Positions 1 to 7,520 of a stretch of 43,988 nt of DNA are shown in pieces. The position numbers were made by a program, and so were the translations under genes. Numbering within the stretch: the stretch's first letter is position 1; every line of letters begins with the position of its first letter. This DNA comes from NP936 sp002726085. Lineage in GTDB: Bacteria > Acidobacteriota > Vicinamibacteria > Vicinamibacterales > UBA8438. The notes under the pieces were generated by a model that saw only the letters and a program-made list of their open reading frames with translations, was not told the DNA's origin and ran no database searches. The stretch is from assembly GCA_036012905.1 (NCBI GenBank), contig DASCQF010000146.1:1-43988 (forward strand), in the 5' to 3' direction.

Positions 1-25
1 TTTCGCTCGTGATACCGTTCGCCAT
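1..25 (-). CDS. Start of a gene running off the left edge (partial)
   Basis: Only the first eight codons are in the window, reading MANGITSE on the minus strand. The start is supported by a strong Shine-Dalgarno sequence, AAAGGAGG, five bases upstream of the ATG. Too little is visible to name a product. It would be the next gene downstream of the cytochrome c / PQQ dehydrogenase / cupin operon on the same strand. The roughly 180 bp gap, with a hairpin repeat and a heptamer repeat in it, suggests a separate transcription unit. Confidence 0.5.
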
Positions 26-116
26 GCCAGCCTCCTTTGGGCCTTGAGCCCGTGGTTGATTTGGGGACCGCAAGATACCCCGTTTGGAGGCTGGCCCTCT
101 CATCTCATCTGCGATC

Positions 117-134
117 GCACGGCTGAAGCCGTGC
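117..134. repeat. Palindromic hairpin repeat (GC stem, AAG-type loop)
   Basis: The stem GCACGGCT pairs with AGCCGTGC around a two-base centre. It has the same build as the hairpins at 6122, 7394, 11762 and 43854 (GC-rich stem, tiny A/G-containing loop) but a different stem sequence. It lies between the cupin gene and the gene leaving the window, so it could also act as a terminator for the cupin operon. Confidence 0.5.
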
Positions 135-170
135 CCCACAGACATCGGCGTGTTTGAGCCCCGAGCGCCC

Positions 171-191
171 AAAGCTCAAAGCCTGAAGCCC
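171..191. repeat. Heptamer tandem repeat (AAAGCYY units)
   Basis: Three consecutive imperfect 7-mers are visible: AAAGCTC, AAAGCCT and GAAGCCC. The array ends 15 bp before the 3' end of the cupin gene. Two further copies of the AAAGCCC unit occur at 9019. Confidence 0.55.
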
Positions 192-205
192 AAGAGCACA
201 CCGCT

Positions 206-526
206 CTACCGATAGTCGTCCCTCACCGGGTGGAACACGTCGATGATCCGGCACTCCGTGACCGCGTGTCCCGAGTGGGTGACGTTGGGCGGCACGATGG
301 CCAGCATGCCCGGACTCAGCCGCTGGCTCTGTCCGTCGATCATCATCTCGAACTCGCCCTCGAGCACGTGCGAGACCTGTTCGTGCGGATGGTCATGCTT
401 GGGCAGCTTGGCACCGGCCGCGATGGTCCACTGGACTACGGTCATCGTGACCCCGTGGGCGAACCGGCCGACGAACCCCGGGATCGGTTCCTTCCGGGCC
501 AAATCAGTCTGGGAGAAATACGTCAC
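206..526 (-). CDS. Small cupin-domain protein
   Basis: This 106-residue single-domain cupin has the metal-binding pattern HDHPHEQ (His44, His46, His48, Gln50) followed by a Gly-rich turn. The second cupin motif contains PPNVTHSGH. The length is normal for a stand-alone cupin. No signal peptide is seen, so it is probably cytoplasmic. It follows the PQQ dehydrogenase stop codon by only a few bases on the same strand and is therefore probably the last gene of the cytochrome c / PQQ dehydrogenase operon. The substrate is unknown; stand-alone cupins include sensors, isomerases and dioxygenases, and the sequence does not separate these. Confidence 0.85.
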   Translation of the reverse strand: MTYFSQTDLARKEPIPGFVGRFAHGVTMTVVQWTIAAGAKLPKHDHPHEQVSHVLEGEFEMMIDGQSQRLSPGMLAIVPPNVTHSGHAVTECRIIDVFHPVRDDYR

Positions 527-530
527 TGGC

Positions 531-2165
531 TCAATCCCTCAGGCCAAAGGTGTAGACGACGTTGCCGGCGGCAATCGTGATGTACTGTTTGCCGTCGACC
601 GCGTAGCTCATCGCGGCCGAGTGCACCATCCGGCCGACGTTCATGTGCCAGAGCTCCTGGCCGCTGACCGCGTCGAGTGCGTAGAAATACCCGTCAACGC
701 TCCCGCTGAAGACGAGGTCGCCCGCCGTGGCCATGATGCCGGCGGTCGAGCGCGGCTGGATCTCGTACTCCCACCGGAGGTTGCCGGTCTTCGGGTCGAT
801 GGCGCGGATAAAGCTCTGGTACTTGTCCATCGGCAGGTTGTACTGCTGCCCGCCGCCGGTGTAGCGGTCGCCCTCGACGTAGTCCTCGTCGCGCTTGAAA
901 TAGATCGCTTCGCCATCGAACGCCTGGACGTAAAACAGCTCCGTGCGTGGGCTGTAGGCCGGGGAGAACCAGTTGGTGCCGCCACCGACCGGCGGAGACA
1001 CGAGCGTCCCCTCAGGGGTGGGGAAGGTGTCGGGGATGCGGATCGGGCGGCCGTTGGAATCCAGGCCCTCGGCCCAGGTCTGCTTGGCAAACGGCTTGCC
1101 GACGAGGAACTCGCCGGTCTCGCGGTCGAGCGTGTAGAAGAAGGCGTTGCGGTTCGCCCACATCATCACCTTGCGTTCCTGTCCGTCCATCGTCAGGTCG
1201 GCCAGAATCGGCACCTGGATGGCGTCCCAGTCGTGCTCGTCGTGCGGCGTGAACTGAAAATACCACTCGAGCCCGCCGGTCTCGTGGTTCATCGCCATCG
1301 CCGAGTCAGAATACAGGTTGTCGCCCATTCGGACGTCGCCGTTCCAGTCTGGTCCCGGGTTGCCGGTGCCCCAGTAGACGAGGTCGAGATCGGGGTCGTA
1401 GGCGCCGGTGATCCAGCTGGCCGAGCCACCGGTGCGCCACGAGTCGCCCGCCCACGTCTGGTTGTCAGGGTGGTCCGGACCCGGAATCGTGTCGACGCGC
1501 CACTCGAGCTCGCCGGTGGTCGCGTTGTAGGAGTCGATGAAGCCCTTGATGCCGAACTCGCCACCGGCGATGCCGGTTACCACTTCGTCCTTGACGATCA
1601 GCGGCGCGGCGGTCTTGCTGTACCCGGACCGGTAGTCGGCGACCGCTTTTTCCCAGACGAGGTTCCCGCTGCGGGCATCGATGGCGACCAATTTGGCGTC
1701 GAGCGTGCTCATGTAGAGCGTCTCGTCCAGAATCGCCACGCCTCGGTTGTTCCGGCCGCAGCAGATCCGCAGGTCGTCCGGCAACGGATGGTTGTAACGC
1801 CAGAACAGTCGGCCGGTCGCGGCGTCGACCGCGACGACATTGCTCGGCGCCTCCGTGATGAACATGACACCGTCGACCACCACCGGGACGGTCTCGGCCC
1901 GGTCGAGCTGCGGGATCTGGTAGGCCCACTTCAGCTCGAGCTCCGAGACGTTCCGGTTGTGGATCTGGTCGAGCCCGCTGAAATGCTGGCTATCGAGCGT
2001 GCCCGAATACATGAGCCAGTTGTGCGGCTCGTCGGCCGCGTTCACCAGACGCTCCCAGGTGACCGGCGAAAACGACGGCGCGGCGCCAGGCTGCGACTCT
2101 GCCTGTTGCCCGAAGACGGGATGGGCGCCGACCATCACGGCGATGGCGATGACAAACCGTTTCAT
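531..2165 (-). CDS. PQQ-dependent alcohol dehydrogenase, probably lanthanide type
   Basis: This periplasmic quinoprotein of 544 residues should oxidise an alcohol with PQQ and pass electrons to a cytochrome c. A signal peptide covers residues 1-20. Adjacent cysteines (Cys135-Cys136, in RICCGRNN) match the disulphide ring that covers PQQ in methanol and ethanol dehydrogenases. Metal-ligand candidates are Glu203 (GGEFG) and Asn269 (GTGNP). The catalytic segment HDEHDWDA (308-315) places Asp312 as the base and Asp314 two residues on. In this family an Asp at that second position marks lanthanide-dependent enzymes, while calcium enzymes have Ala, Ser or Thr. There is no fused C-terminal haem domain; the cytochrome is the gene two bases upstream. 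The substrate is not predictable. Confidence 0.88.
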   Translation of the reverse strand: MKRFVIAIAVMVGAHPVFGQQAESQPGAAPSFSPVTWERLVNAADEPHNWLMYSGTLDSQHFSGLDQIHNRNVSELELKWAYQIPQLDRAETVPVVVDGVMFITEAPSNVVAVDAATGRLFWRYNHPLPDDLRICCGRNNRGVAILDETLYMSTLDAKLVAIDARSGNLVWEKAVADYRSGYSKTAAPLIVKDEVVTGIAGGEFGIKGFIDSYNATTGELEWRVDTIPGPDHPDNQTWAGDSWRTGGSASWITGAYDPDLDLVYWGTGNPGPDWNGDVRMGDNLYSDSAMAMNHETGGLEWYFQFTPHDEHDWDAIQVPILADLTMDGQERKVMMWANRNAFFYTLDRETGEFLVGKPFAKQTWAEGLDSNGRPIRIPDTFPTPEGTLVSPPVGGGTNWFSPAYSPRTELFYVQAFDGEAIYFKRDEDYVEGDRYTGGGQQYNLPMDKYQSFIRAIDPKTGNLRWEYEIQPRSTAGIMATAGDLVFSGSVDGYFYALDAVSGQELWHMNVGRMVHSAAMSYAVDGKQYITIAAGNVVYTFGLRD

Positions 2166-2167
2166 GG

Positions 2168-2974
2168 TCAGCTCTCCTCCCGTCGGAGCGAGAAGAGGTA
2201 AGCGATCAGGTCGTCCACTTCGCTTGCTGTCAACACGCCATCGACGCTCGACATGATCGACGTCTCGATCCGTTCATATGACCTGATGCGGCCTTTCGAG
2301 AACGACCACAGGTCTTCCTGCTCGTCCATCAGCCGTAACGAGAAGGTATCTTCGTTCATGCGCAGTCCCTCGATGACCGAGCCGTCCTCGCGGGTGACGC
2401 GCACGGTCCACCAGCGTGGCGCCACGTCCTCGTCGGGGGTCATGAGGGCGCTCAACAGCTCGTCGGGGTCGCGCCGGCTGCCGACCCGGGTCAGCTCGGG
2501 CCCACGTCGCCCGCCTTCGCCACTAACCATGTGGCAGTTCGTGCAGTTGCCCTTGCCGTTGAAGACCTGCATGCCGGACGTGGCGTCGCCTGGCAGGTCG
2601 ACATTGGCCGTGTCGTTCAACGAGTTGAGGTAGCTGACCACCATCCACACCGACTGGTCGGTGGCGTTCCGGTTGATCCCGATCATCTGGGTGTTTGGGA
2701 GCCCTTCACGCACGATGCTGAACAATCCGGCGTCGGTGCTCGCGTTCTGGAAACCATCCGTCAAATCGGGGCCCAGCTCGCCGCCGGCCCCGTCACGGCC
2801 GTGGCACCGTCCACACTGCTGCCGAAAGACCCGCTGACCCATCCTGACGTCGAGGTTGGTCGTGAATGGGTTCTCTGTCGTTTCTTGGGCGTGCGGGACG
2901 GCGGAGGCCGTCGTGAGATACACGGCTGCCAGAAAGACCGGCGCCACGATTGCCGTTAGGCTACGTATCGGCAT
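2168..2974 (-). CDS. Secreted di-haem cytochrome c
   Basis: This 268-residue protein has a signal peptide (about residues 1-30) and two haem c sites, C54-GRC-H58 and C144-TNC-H148. The second half, from the second haem to the end, has the GPELTRVGSRRDPDELL pattern and an edge-strand region like the haem-binding domain found in Planctomycetes and Acidobacteria (TIGR02603-like). I chose the ATG at 2974, not the longer reading frame to 3061, because GGAGGG lies just upstream and the signal peptide begins there. It is the first gene of the operon, and its stop is two bases from the PQQ dehydrogenase start. It is the likely electron acceptor of that enzyme. Confidence 0.88.
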   Translation of the reverse strand: MPIRSLTAIVAPVFLAAVYLTTASAVPHAQETTENPFTTNLDVRMGQRVFRQQCGRCHGRDGAGGELGPDLTDGFQNASTDAGLFSIVREGLPNTQMIGINRNATDQSVWMVVSYLNSLNDTANVDLPGDATSGMQVFNGKGNCTNCHMVSGEGGRRGPELTRVGSRRDPDELLSALMTPDEDVAPRWWTVRVTREDGSVIEGLRMNEDTFSLRLMDEQEDLWSFSKGRIRSYERIETSIMSSVDGVLTASEVDDLIAYLFSLRREES

Positions 2975-3165
2975 GTTGCCCTCCACGAAAATCGGTTGGT
3001 CAGGTGCTGGTGTCATTTGGCGCGACACGCACCGTGCATCATAGCTGCTTTTCGGCGACACTGGTCCAGCGCGCTGCCTGTGACGTCGTATCAGCTCGGC
3101 GCCCGGGACCCCCCAGACCCGTGCGAAAGCGGTTTCCCGACTTCAATGCGACCCAACGTCGGGCG

Positions 3166-4857
3166 TCACTGTGATCGGCTGATTCGCGCGACGATATCAC
3201 GCGCCCGGTGGACGATGCCACGCTCAAAGCGCCCAATGGCGCGATAGCGGTCGGCGCGCCGCTGCACCAGCTTCTTCGGCTTGATCGACGTGAGCTGAGA
3301 CAGGTGGTGCACGACGCGCTCGAGCACCTGGCGCGCGGCCGCGTCCGGGTCGCGATGCGCGCCACCAAGCGGCTCTGGCACGATGTCGTCGATCACCCCG
3401 AGGTCCAGCAGATCGTGCGCCCGAAGCTTCAGCGCCGGGAGCAGCTCGTCGCTGCGGGTGGCATCGTGTAGCAGGATGGCCGCGGCGCCTTCTGGTGCGA
3501 TGACCGAGTAGATCGCATTCTCCTGCATCAGTATCACGTCGGCCAGCCCGAGCGCCAGCGCGCCGCCCGATCCCCCTTCTCCGATGACGACGTTGACGAT
3601 CGGTACGGGAAGCTGGGCCAGCGCCGCCAGGTTTTCACCAATCGTCAGGGCGATGCCGCGATGCTCGGCTTCGAGGCCGGGGAATGCGCCGCGCGTGTCG
3701 ACCAGCGTCACCACCGGCAGGTTGCACTTTTCAGCCAGCCGCAGGAGCCGCTGGGCCTTCCGGTAGCCCTCCGGCATCGGCATCATCTGGCCCCACTGCG
3801 CGATGAGCACGACCGGGTGCCCCTGCAGGTTGGCGACACCACCGAGAATCGCCGGGTCGTCGCCGTAGCATCGGTCACCGTGGAGCTGGCTGAACGACTG
3901 GAAGACCCGCTCGACATAGGCCGGCGCGCGTGGACGAGACGGCGTCCGCGCCAGCTCGATCACTTCGGCCGGCGTGCGTGTTGGTTCCGGCGTCGGCGCC
4001 AGCGGCGAGGTCCGCCAGACGTCGGAGCAGTTCGGGGCGAGCTGGGTCACCAGGATTGCCAGCCGATTCCGCAAGAGCGGCCGGGCGACGACCATGTCGA
4101 TCATGCCGTGTTCGAGCAGCGCTTCCGCCCGCCGTTGAGCCTTGGGAATCTTTTCGGCGATGGTGCCTTCAACCACCCGCGCGCCCACAAAGCCGATCTG
4201 GGCGCCCGGTTCTCCGATCAGGATGTCGCCGAGTGATCCGAAGCTGGCAAACGTGCCTCCAAAGCTGGGGTTCGTGAGGACAGAGATATACGGCAGTTGT
4301 GCCGCCTGGTGCTGGGACACTGCGGTGGCGGTCTTCGCCATCTGCATCAGGGCCAGCATGCCTTCCTGAATGCGCGCGCCGCCGCTGGCCAGGATCGAGA
4401 CGACCGGAAGCTGTCGCCTCGTCGCGATCTCGAAGGCGCGAGCCACCTTTTCGCCAACCACCGACCCCATGGTGCCGCCCAGGAAGTCGAATTCGAGGGA
4501 GATCAGTACCACCGGGCGGCCTTCGAGACTTGCCTCGCCGGCCAGCGCTGCCTCCTGCATGCCAGTCCGCCGCTCCGCCTCCCGTAGGCGCTCGCGATAG
4601 GGACCAGTGACGTTGAACCCGAGCGGGTCGGACGAGAAGAGGCGTTTGCCGATCTCGCGAAACGTGCCGGGGTCCGCGAGATGGTCGATCCATTCCAGGG
4701 CGGTCAGGGCACTGTGATGACCGCAGCCGCCGCACACACGCAGCTCGGTTGCGAAGGTCGCCTCATCGACCTCACGATTGCACTTGCGGCAGGTGTGAAC
4801 GACCGGTTCCGGTGCGGGTGCTGGTTCAACGGTGGATGCTGCCTCGACTTCTGCCAC
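3166..4857 (-). CDS. accDA: Acetyl-CoA carboxylase carboxyltransferase, fused beta-alpha
   Basis: This single 563-residue chain carries both carboxyltransferase halves, which make malonyl-CoA from carboxybiotin and acetyl-CoA for fatty acid synthesis. Residues 23-45 hold the four-cysteine zinc ribbon of AccD (C23xxC26, C42xxC45). The crotonase-like AccD core with SILASGGARIQEG follows to about 285. From about 305 the AccA core appears (FSQLHGDRCYGDDPAI, GEGGSGGALALG, YSVIAPEGAA). E. coli has separate proteins of about 304 and 319 residues, so the fusion is compact. The start is GTG with AGGAGG seven bases upstream. No accB or accC is in the window. The 190 bp before the cytochrome c start separates it from the next operon. 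Confidence 0.92.
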   Translation of the reverse strand: MAEVEAASTVEPAPAPEPVVHTCRKCNREVDEATFATELRVCGGCGHHSALTALEWIDHLADPGTFREIGKRLFSSDPLGFNVTGPYRERLREAERRTGMQEAALAGEASLEGRPVVLISLEFDFLGGTMGSVVGEKVARAFEIATRRQLPVVSILASGGARIQEGMLALMQMAKTATAVSQHQAAQLPYISVLTNPSFGGTFASFGSLGDILIGEPGAQIGFVGARVVEGTIAEKIPKAQRRAEALLEHGMIDMVVARPLLRNRLAILVTQLAPNCSDVWRTSPLAPTPEPTRTPAEVIELARTPSRPRAPAYVERVFQSFSQLHGDRCYGDDPAILGGVANLQGHPVVLIAQWGQMMPMPEGYRKAQRLLRLAEKCNLPVVTLVDTRGAFPGLEAEHRGIALTIGENLAALAQLPVPIVNVVIGEGGSGGALALGLADVILMQENAIYSVIAPEGAAAILLHDATRSDELLPALKLRAHDLLDLGVIDDIVPEPLGGAHRDPDAAARQVLERVVHHLSQLTSIKPKKLVQRRADRYRAIGRFERGIVHRARDIVARISRSQ

Positions 4858-4992
4858 GGAAGACCTCCTAGCCCTCCATTATTGCCGATCCTGTCGACGA
4901 TATGCCGAGGATTCAACCTGGCGCTCGGATGTCGGAACGCCTGGAAACCGCTGTAGTCAGGGTCTTTAGGCCAGTGTGCGTCGCGTCGAGAC

Positions 4993-5014
4993 TCGCGCCT
5001 CGAGTGAGGCGCGA
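4993..5014 (-). terminator. Hairpin downstream of yggT
   Basis: A perfect 9-bp stem, TCGCGCCTC against GAGGCGCGA, encloses a GAGT loop. It sits 30 bp past the stop of the YggT gene and before the carboxyltransferase start. No clear T-run follows, so intrinsic termination is plausible but not proven. Confidence 0.45.
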
Positions 5015-5044
5015 CGGTAGAGAACGTGAGTTCGAGCAGCCTGT

Positions 5045-5272
5045 TTAGCTCAATAGACCCTTCAGCATCTGCAGCCCGATCAACAGGGCCATCGGCGAGA
5101 GGTCGAGCCCACCCATATCGGGTAGGATGCGCCGAATCGGGTCCAGCACCGGCTCGGTGGCCGCGCCGACGATCTGCGCGATCGGGTTCGTGGGCGGCAG
5201 CTGGAGCCACGACATGACGACCGCCACCAGGACGATCAGGGAGTAGAAGTCGATCAGCTGAATCAGAATCAT
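5045..5272 (-). CDS. YggT-family small membrane protein
   Basis: This 75-residue protein has two hydrophobic helices and the conserved segment EPVLDPIRRILP between them, which is the hallmark of the YggT family (one repeat unit; E. coli YggT has two). The family sits in the inner membrane, and its exact role is poorly defined, with links to cell division and osmotic tolerance. The ATG at 5272 gives a first helix directly at the N-terminus; no strong ribosome-binding site is visible. It is upstream of the carboxyltransferase gene on the same strand, with a hairpin in between. Confidence 0.85.
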   Translation of the reverse strand: MILIQLIDFYSLIVLVAVVMSWLQLPPTNPIAQIVGAATEPVLDPIRRILPDMGGLDLSPMALLIGLQMLKGLLS

Positions 5273-5379
5273 GGTGCGCGTCGCGCTGACGCTGCATTGT
5301 CAATCAGCTTCCCACCGAACTCAAGCCCCAGTTTTGGGTGTTGCTCAAAGTCGCCATTCTCTGGCGGCGGCCGGACCTG

Positions 5380-5934
5380 CTAGAAGATCGGACATGTGCC
5401 GTTGACAGGGATCACGGCTCGCATCTCGAGCTCGACCGGTTCTACGGTGGCAATCTCGCCCGGTTCGGGGAACGGACTGAGCCGAGTTGGCGTGCGACTA
5501 CCGGCGCCGATCCAGACTCGGGTCCCGTCCCCAATGCGACCGCCGTTTCCGACGCGCCCCCCGCTCCCGCCGCGTCGTCTCCGGCCCGGCTCATCGAGCA
5601 GGACCCCGATGAGGTCCACTTCGTGGCCGCTGAACGCGCGCAGCTCGTCGAGCAGCTCTCGGTCACCGACCACGCTGAAGCGCTCTCCCAGGCTCGCGCC
5701 GGTTCCGGACCCGTCGGCATCCAGCAGATCGGTTGCGGTCAGCAGGGTGCCCTCGACACAGCCCCGGATTGTGACGATGTTCTGTTCTGCTTTCGGCGTG
5801 GCGGCGTCGGGGGGGCGTTGCTGCGAAGCAGCCGAGTCGAGGGCGGTCACTATGAATATGACCAGGACGGCGAGTCCGAGTCGAGCTGCGAACGCGGTGC
5901 GACGCCGACACTCCATCTGAGCATCTGCCGTCAT
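5380..5934 (-). CDS. Membrane-anchored or secreted protein of unknown function
   Basis: I do not recognise this protein. From the ATG at 5934, chosen because AAGGAG lies eight bases upstream, it has 184 residues. A hydrophobic segment near residues 18-35 (LGLAVLVIFIVTAL) acts as signal peptide or anchor. The middle reads like a small beta-rich domain (IVTIRGCVEGTLLTATDLL, then FSVVGDRELLDELRAFSGHEVDLIGVL). That is the pattern of a lipid- or nucleic-acid-binding-like barrel often seen in acidobacterial secreted proteins. A Gly/Arg-rich linker (RRRRGGSGG) follows. Two cysteines remain (in GCVEG and near the C-terminus, GTCPIF). Confidence 0.7.
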   Translation of the reverse strand: MTADAQMECRRRTAFAARLGLAVLVIFIVTALDSAASQQRPPDAATPKAEQNIVTIRGCVEGTLLTATDLLDADGSGTGASLGERFSVVGDRELLDELRAFSGHEVDLIGVLLDEPGRRRRGGSGGRVGNGGRIGDGTRVWIGAGSRTPTRLSPFPEPGEIATVEPVELEMRAVIPVNGTCPIF

Positions 5935-6116
5935 GGCTCGTTCTCCTTGTGCGGCCTGCGTGGCCTGAACTGGCATCGAAGCTGTATTCTACCCAAGTTC
6001 CATGCCAGAAATGTGGGCCCACGATTCCGGGCCCTGTTGCGTGCGCCTGTCCTGCGCACGCTTCACGCCAATCCCCGAAAGAGGACGGCTCAGGACATCG
6101 GCGCCGTGGCACCTCT

Positions 6117-6200
6117 GTGGCGCAGGCTTTCAAGCCTGCGAGGCAAGGCGAACGCCTTGCCCCTGCACTGTCGGGACAACCCTGCGAGGCAAGGTAGCCT
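6117..6200. repeat. Interspersed double-hairpin repeat, copy R2
   Basis: Two adjacent palindromes are visible: GCAGGCTTTCAAGCCTGC (6122-6139) and GGCAAGGCGAACGCCTTGCC (6142-6161). The joining piece CCTGCGAGGCAAGG recurs at 6181-6194. The flank TCTGTGGCGCAGGC is shared with the copy at 7386. It lies just past the stop of the PepSY gene at 6212. Confidence 0.7.
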
Positions 6201-6211
6201 TCATCACAGCT

Positions 6212-6706
6212 TCACGGTAAGAACCTCGTCAGGAAGAAGCCACAGCTCACGAAGCCGGCCGTCAGAACGACTGCTCCGAGCGTGTGCCGCTGCTTCAGCC
6301 GGTACCACATGTAATAGCTACCGAGCACCATCACGATGAGCCCCGTCGTGAGCGCGTCCATGGCCCACACCCACAGGCTCGTCACGATCCAGTCGCGCCG
6401 GCTGTCCGGTTGGTTGAATCGGGATCCGCTGAACGTGTGAAAGATCTGGAAGCTGTGCGGCGCGGTGTTGTCGAACTGCCGGATGAAAGCCCGTTGTGCG
6501 GTCAGATCGGTGCCGCTAGCCGGCCCCGCCTCGATCGGCATCTCGTAGCTCGTTTCGACGCGGTCGTACAAATTGCTGAACCACTGCTGATGGTTCAGCA
6601 TCAGGCCGGTCGTCGAAAGCAGCCACAGGAAGAAGAGGAAATACAGCCCCAGATAGTAGTGCAGCTTGCGATTCCAGACGTCGAACCCCTTACCGGACGA
6701 CGACAT
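6212..6706 (-). CDS. PepSY-associated transmembrane protein (second of pair)
   Basis: This 164-residue inner-membrane protein has an N-terminal helix (about 18-38) led by the VWNRKLHYYLG motif that opens PepSY-type transmembrane proteins. A periplasmic stretch of about 70 residues follows, then two helices near the C-terminus (about 107-130 and 142-160). It begins inside the end of its neighbour (17 bp overlap), so the two are translationally coupled and likely form a complex. Both begin with a W-x-R-x-L-H-x-Y-x-G pattern, so they look like tandem paralogues. PepSY membrane proteins are often linked to iron uptake or ferric reduction; nothing here fixes the substrate. Confidence 0.8.
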   Translation of the reverse strand: MSSSGKGFDVWNRKLHYYLGLYFLFFLWLLSTTGLMLNHQQWFSNLYDRVETSYEMPIEAGPASGTDLTAQRAFIRQFDNTAPHSFQIFHTFSGSRFNQPDSRRDWIVTSLWVWAMDALTTGLIVMVLGSYYMWYRLKQRHTLGAVVLTAGFVSCGFFLTRFLP

Positions 6707-7304
6707 GGATGAGCCCGAAGAGTGTCACGGCACTTGTGGCGAGGAGCGTCAGCCCGACTTGTCGCTCGGCCGTCAGGGTCCACCAGAGATAGAAGCCGCT
6801 GATCGAGATGAAGAGCAGCAGATAAATCGTCGCGTCGGCGAACCACCGCCAGACCTGCGTGCCCACCCAGTTGCCTCTGATGGCGACACTATGCGGACCC
6901 GGCATCTTGTGGAGATAGGCCAGCGATTCCCACAGGCTCGTCGTGCGGCGTGTCACCGTCGCCGTGCGCGCGTCGAGATCGACGTCGACCGTTGTCTCGA
7001 GGCCGGCTCTCGATACGGGAAAGATCAGATGGCGATCTTCGGCGATATACCTGAGGAACCCGATCTCGCCGGTCGCCTCTACCTGCGGCAGGATCTGCCG
7101 CGCGCGGTCGACCGCCTCACGGCCCTGCAGTTGGTCGAATCCATCCGGAATGTAGAGATTCTCGTACAACTGGGCGGGCAGTGGTGCGTCGAGGGCCAGC
7201 TTGGCATGATTCAGGTAGAACACGCTCACTGCGAACAGCAGCACGAACGGGCTGATGAACAACCCAATGTAGAGATGCAGCTCTCGAGTCCAGCGATACA
7301 GCAT
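6690..7304 (-). CDS. PepSY-associated transmembrane protein (first of pair)
   Basis: This 204-residue protein opens with WTRELHLYIGLFISPFVLLF, the typical first helix of PepSY_TM proteins. A periplasmic PepSY-like domain (about 35-130, with VDVDLDARTATV) follows, then LHKMPGPHS and two helices (about 155-175 and 183-203). The ATG at 7304 has only a weak ribosome-binding site. The gene overlaps the next PepSY protein by 17 bp. Together they have the helix count of one longer PepSY_TM protein, so this may be a split or duplicated form. The role in iron or electron transfer is inferred from family habit only. Confidence 0.8.
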   Translation of the reverse strand: MLYRWTRELHLYIGLFISPFVLLFAVSVFYLNHAKLALDAPLPAQLYENLYIPDGFDQLQGREAVDRARQILPQVEATGEIGFLRYIAEDRHLIFPVSRAGLETTVDVDLDARTATVTRRTTSLWESLAYLHKMPGPHSVAIRGNWVGTQVWRWFADATIYLLLFISISGFYLWWTLTAERQVGLTLLATSAVTLFGLIHVVVR

Positions 7305-7385
7305 GGGAGCGTGGCTGACTGAGGGTCAGCCGATCATACCTGTGGAAGGGGCTCGAAGCTACGAGGGATGTGGCGCGGGGCGCTT

Positions 7386-7436
7386 CTGTGGCGCAGGCCT
7401 TCAGGCCTGTGAGGCAAGGCGAAGTCCTTGCCAACC
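7386..7436. repeat. Interspersed double-hairpin repeat, copy R3
   Basis: The first stem is CAGGCCTTCAGGCCTG (7394-7409). The second is GGCAAGGCGAAGTCCTTGCC (7413-7432), with one mismatch. The leader TCTGTGGCGCAGGC matches copy R2. It lies between the PepSY pair and the PhoD-like gene. Confidence 0.7.
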
Positions 7437-7520
7437 AGCTTCCTCCCGACTCCTGTTCTTCTGACTCCCGTTCAACGAGCGAAACGAGAGGCGTCCAGAG
7501 CCATCCTGCATTCGAAGTCG

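Noticed and set aside
243..2201. 652-codon frame on the plus strand opposite the PQQ dehydrogenase
   Set aside because: It is the antisense shadow of a high-GC gene. The minus strand has a signal peptide, PQQ motifs and operon spacing.
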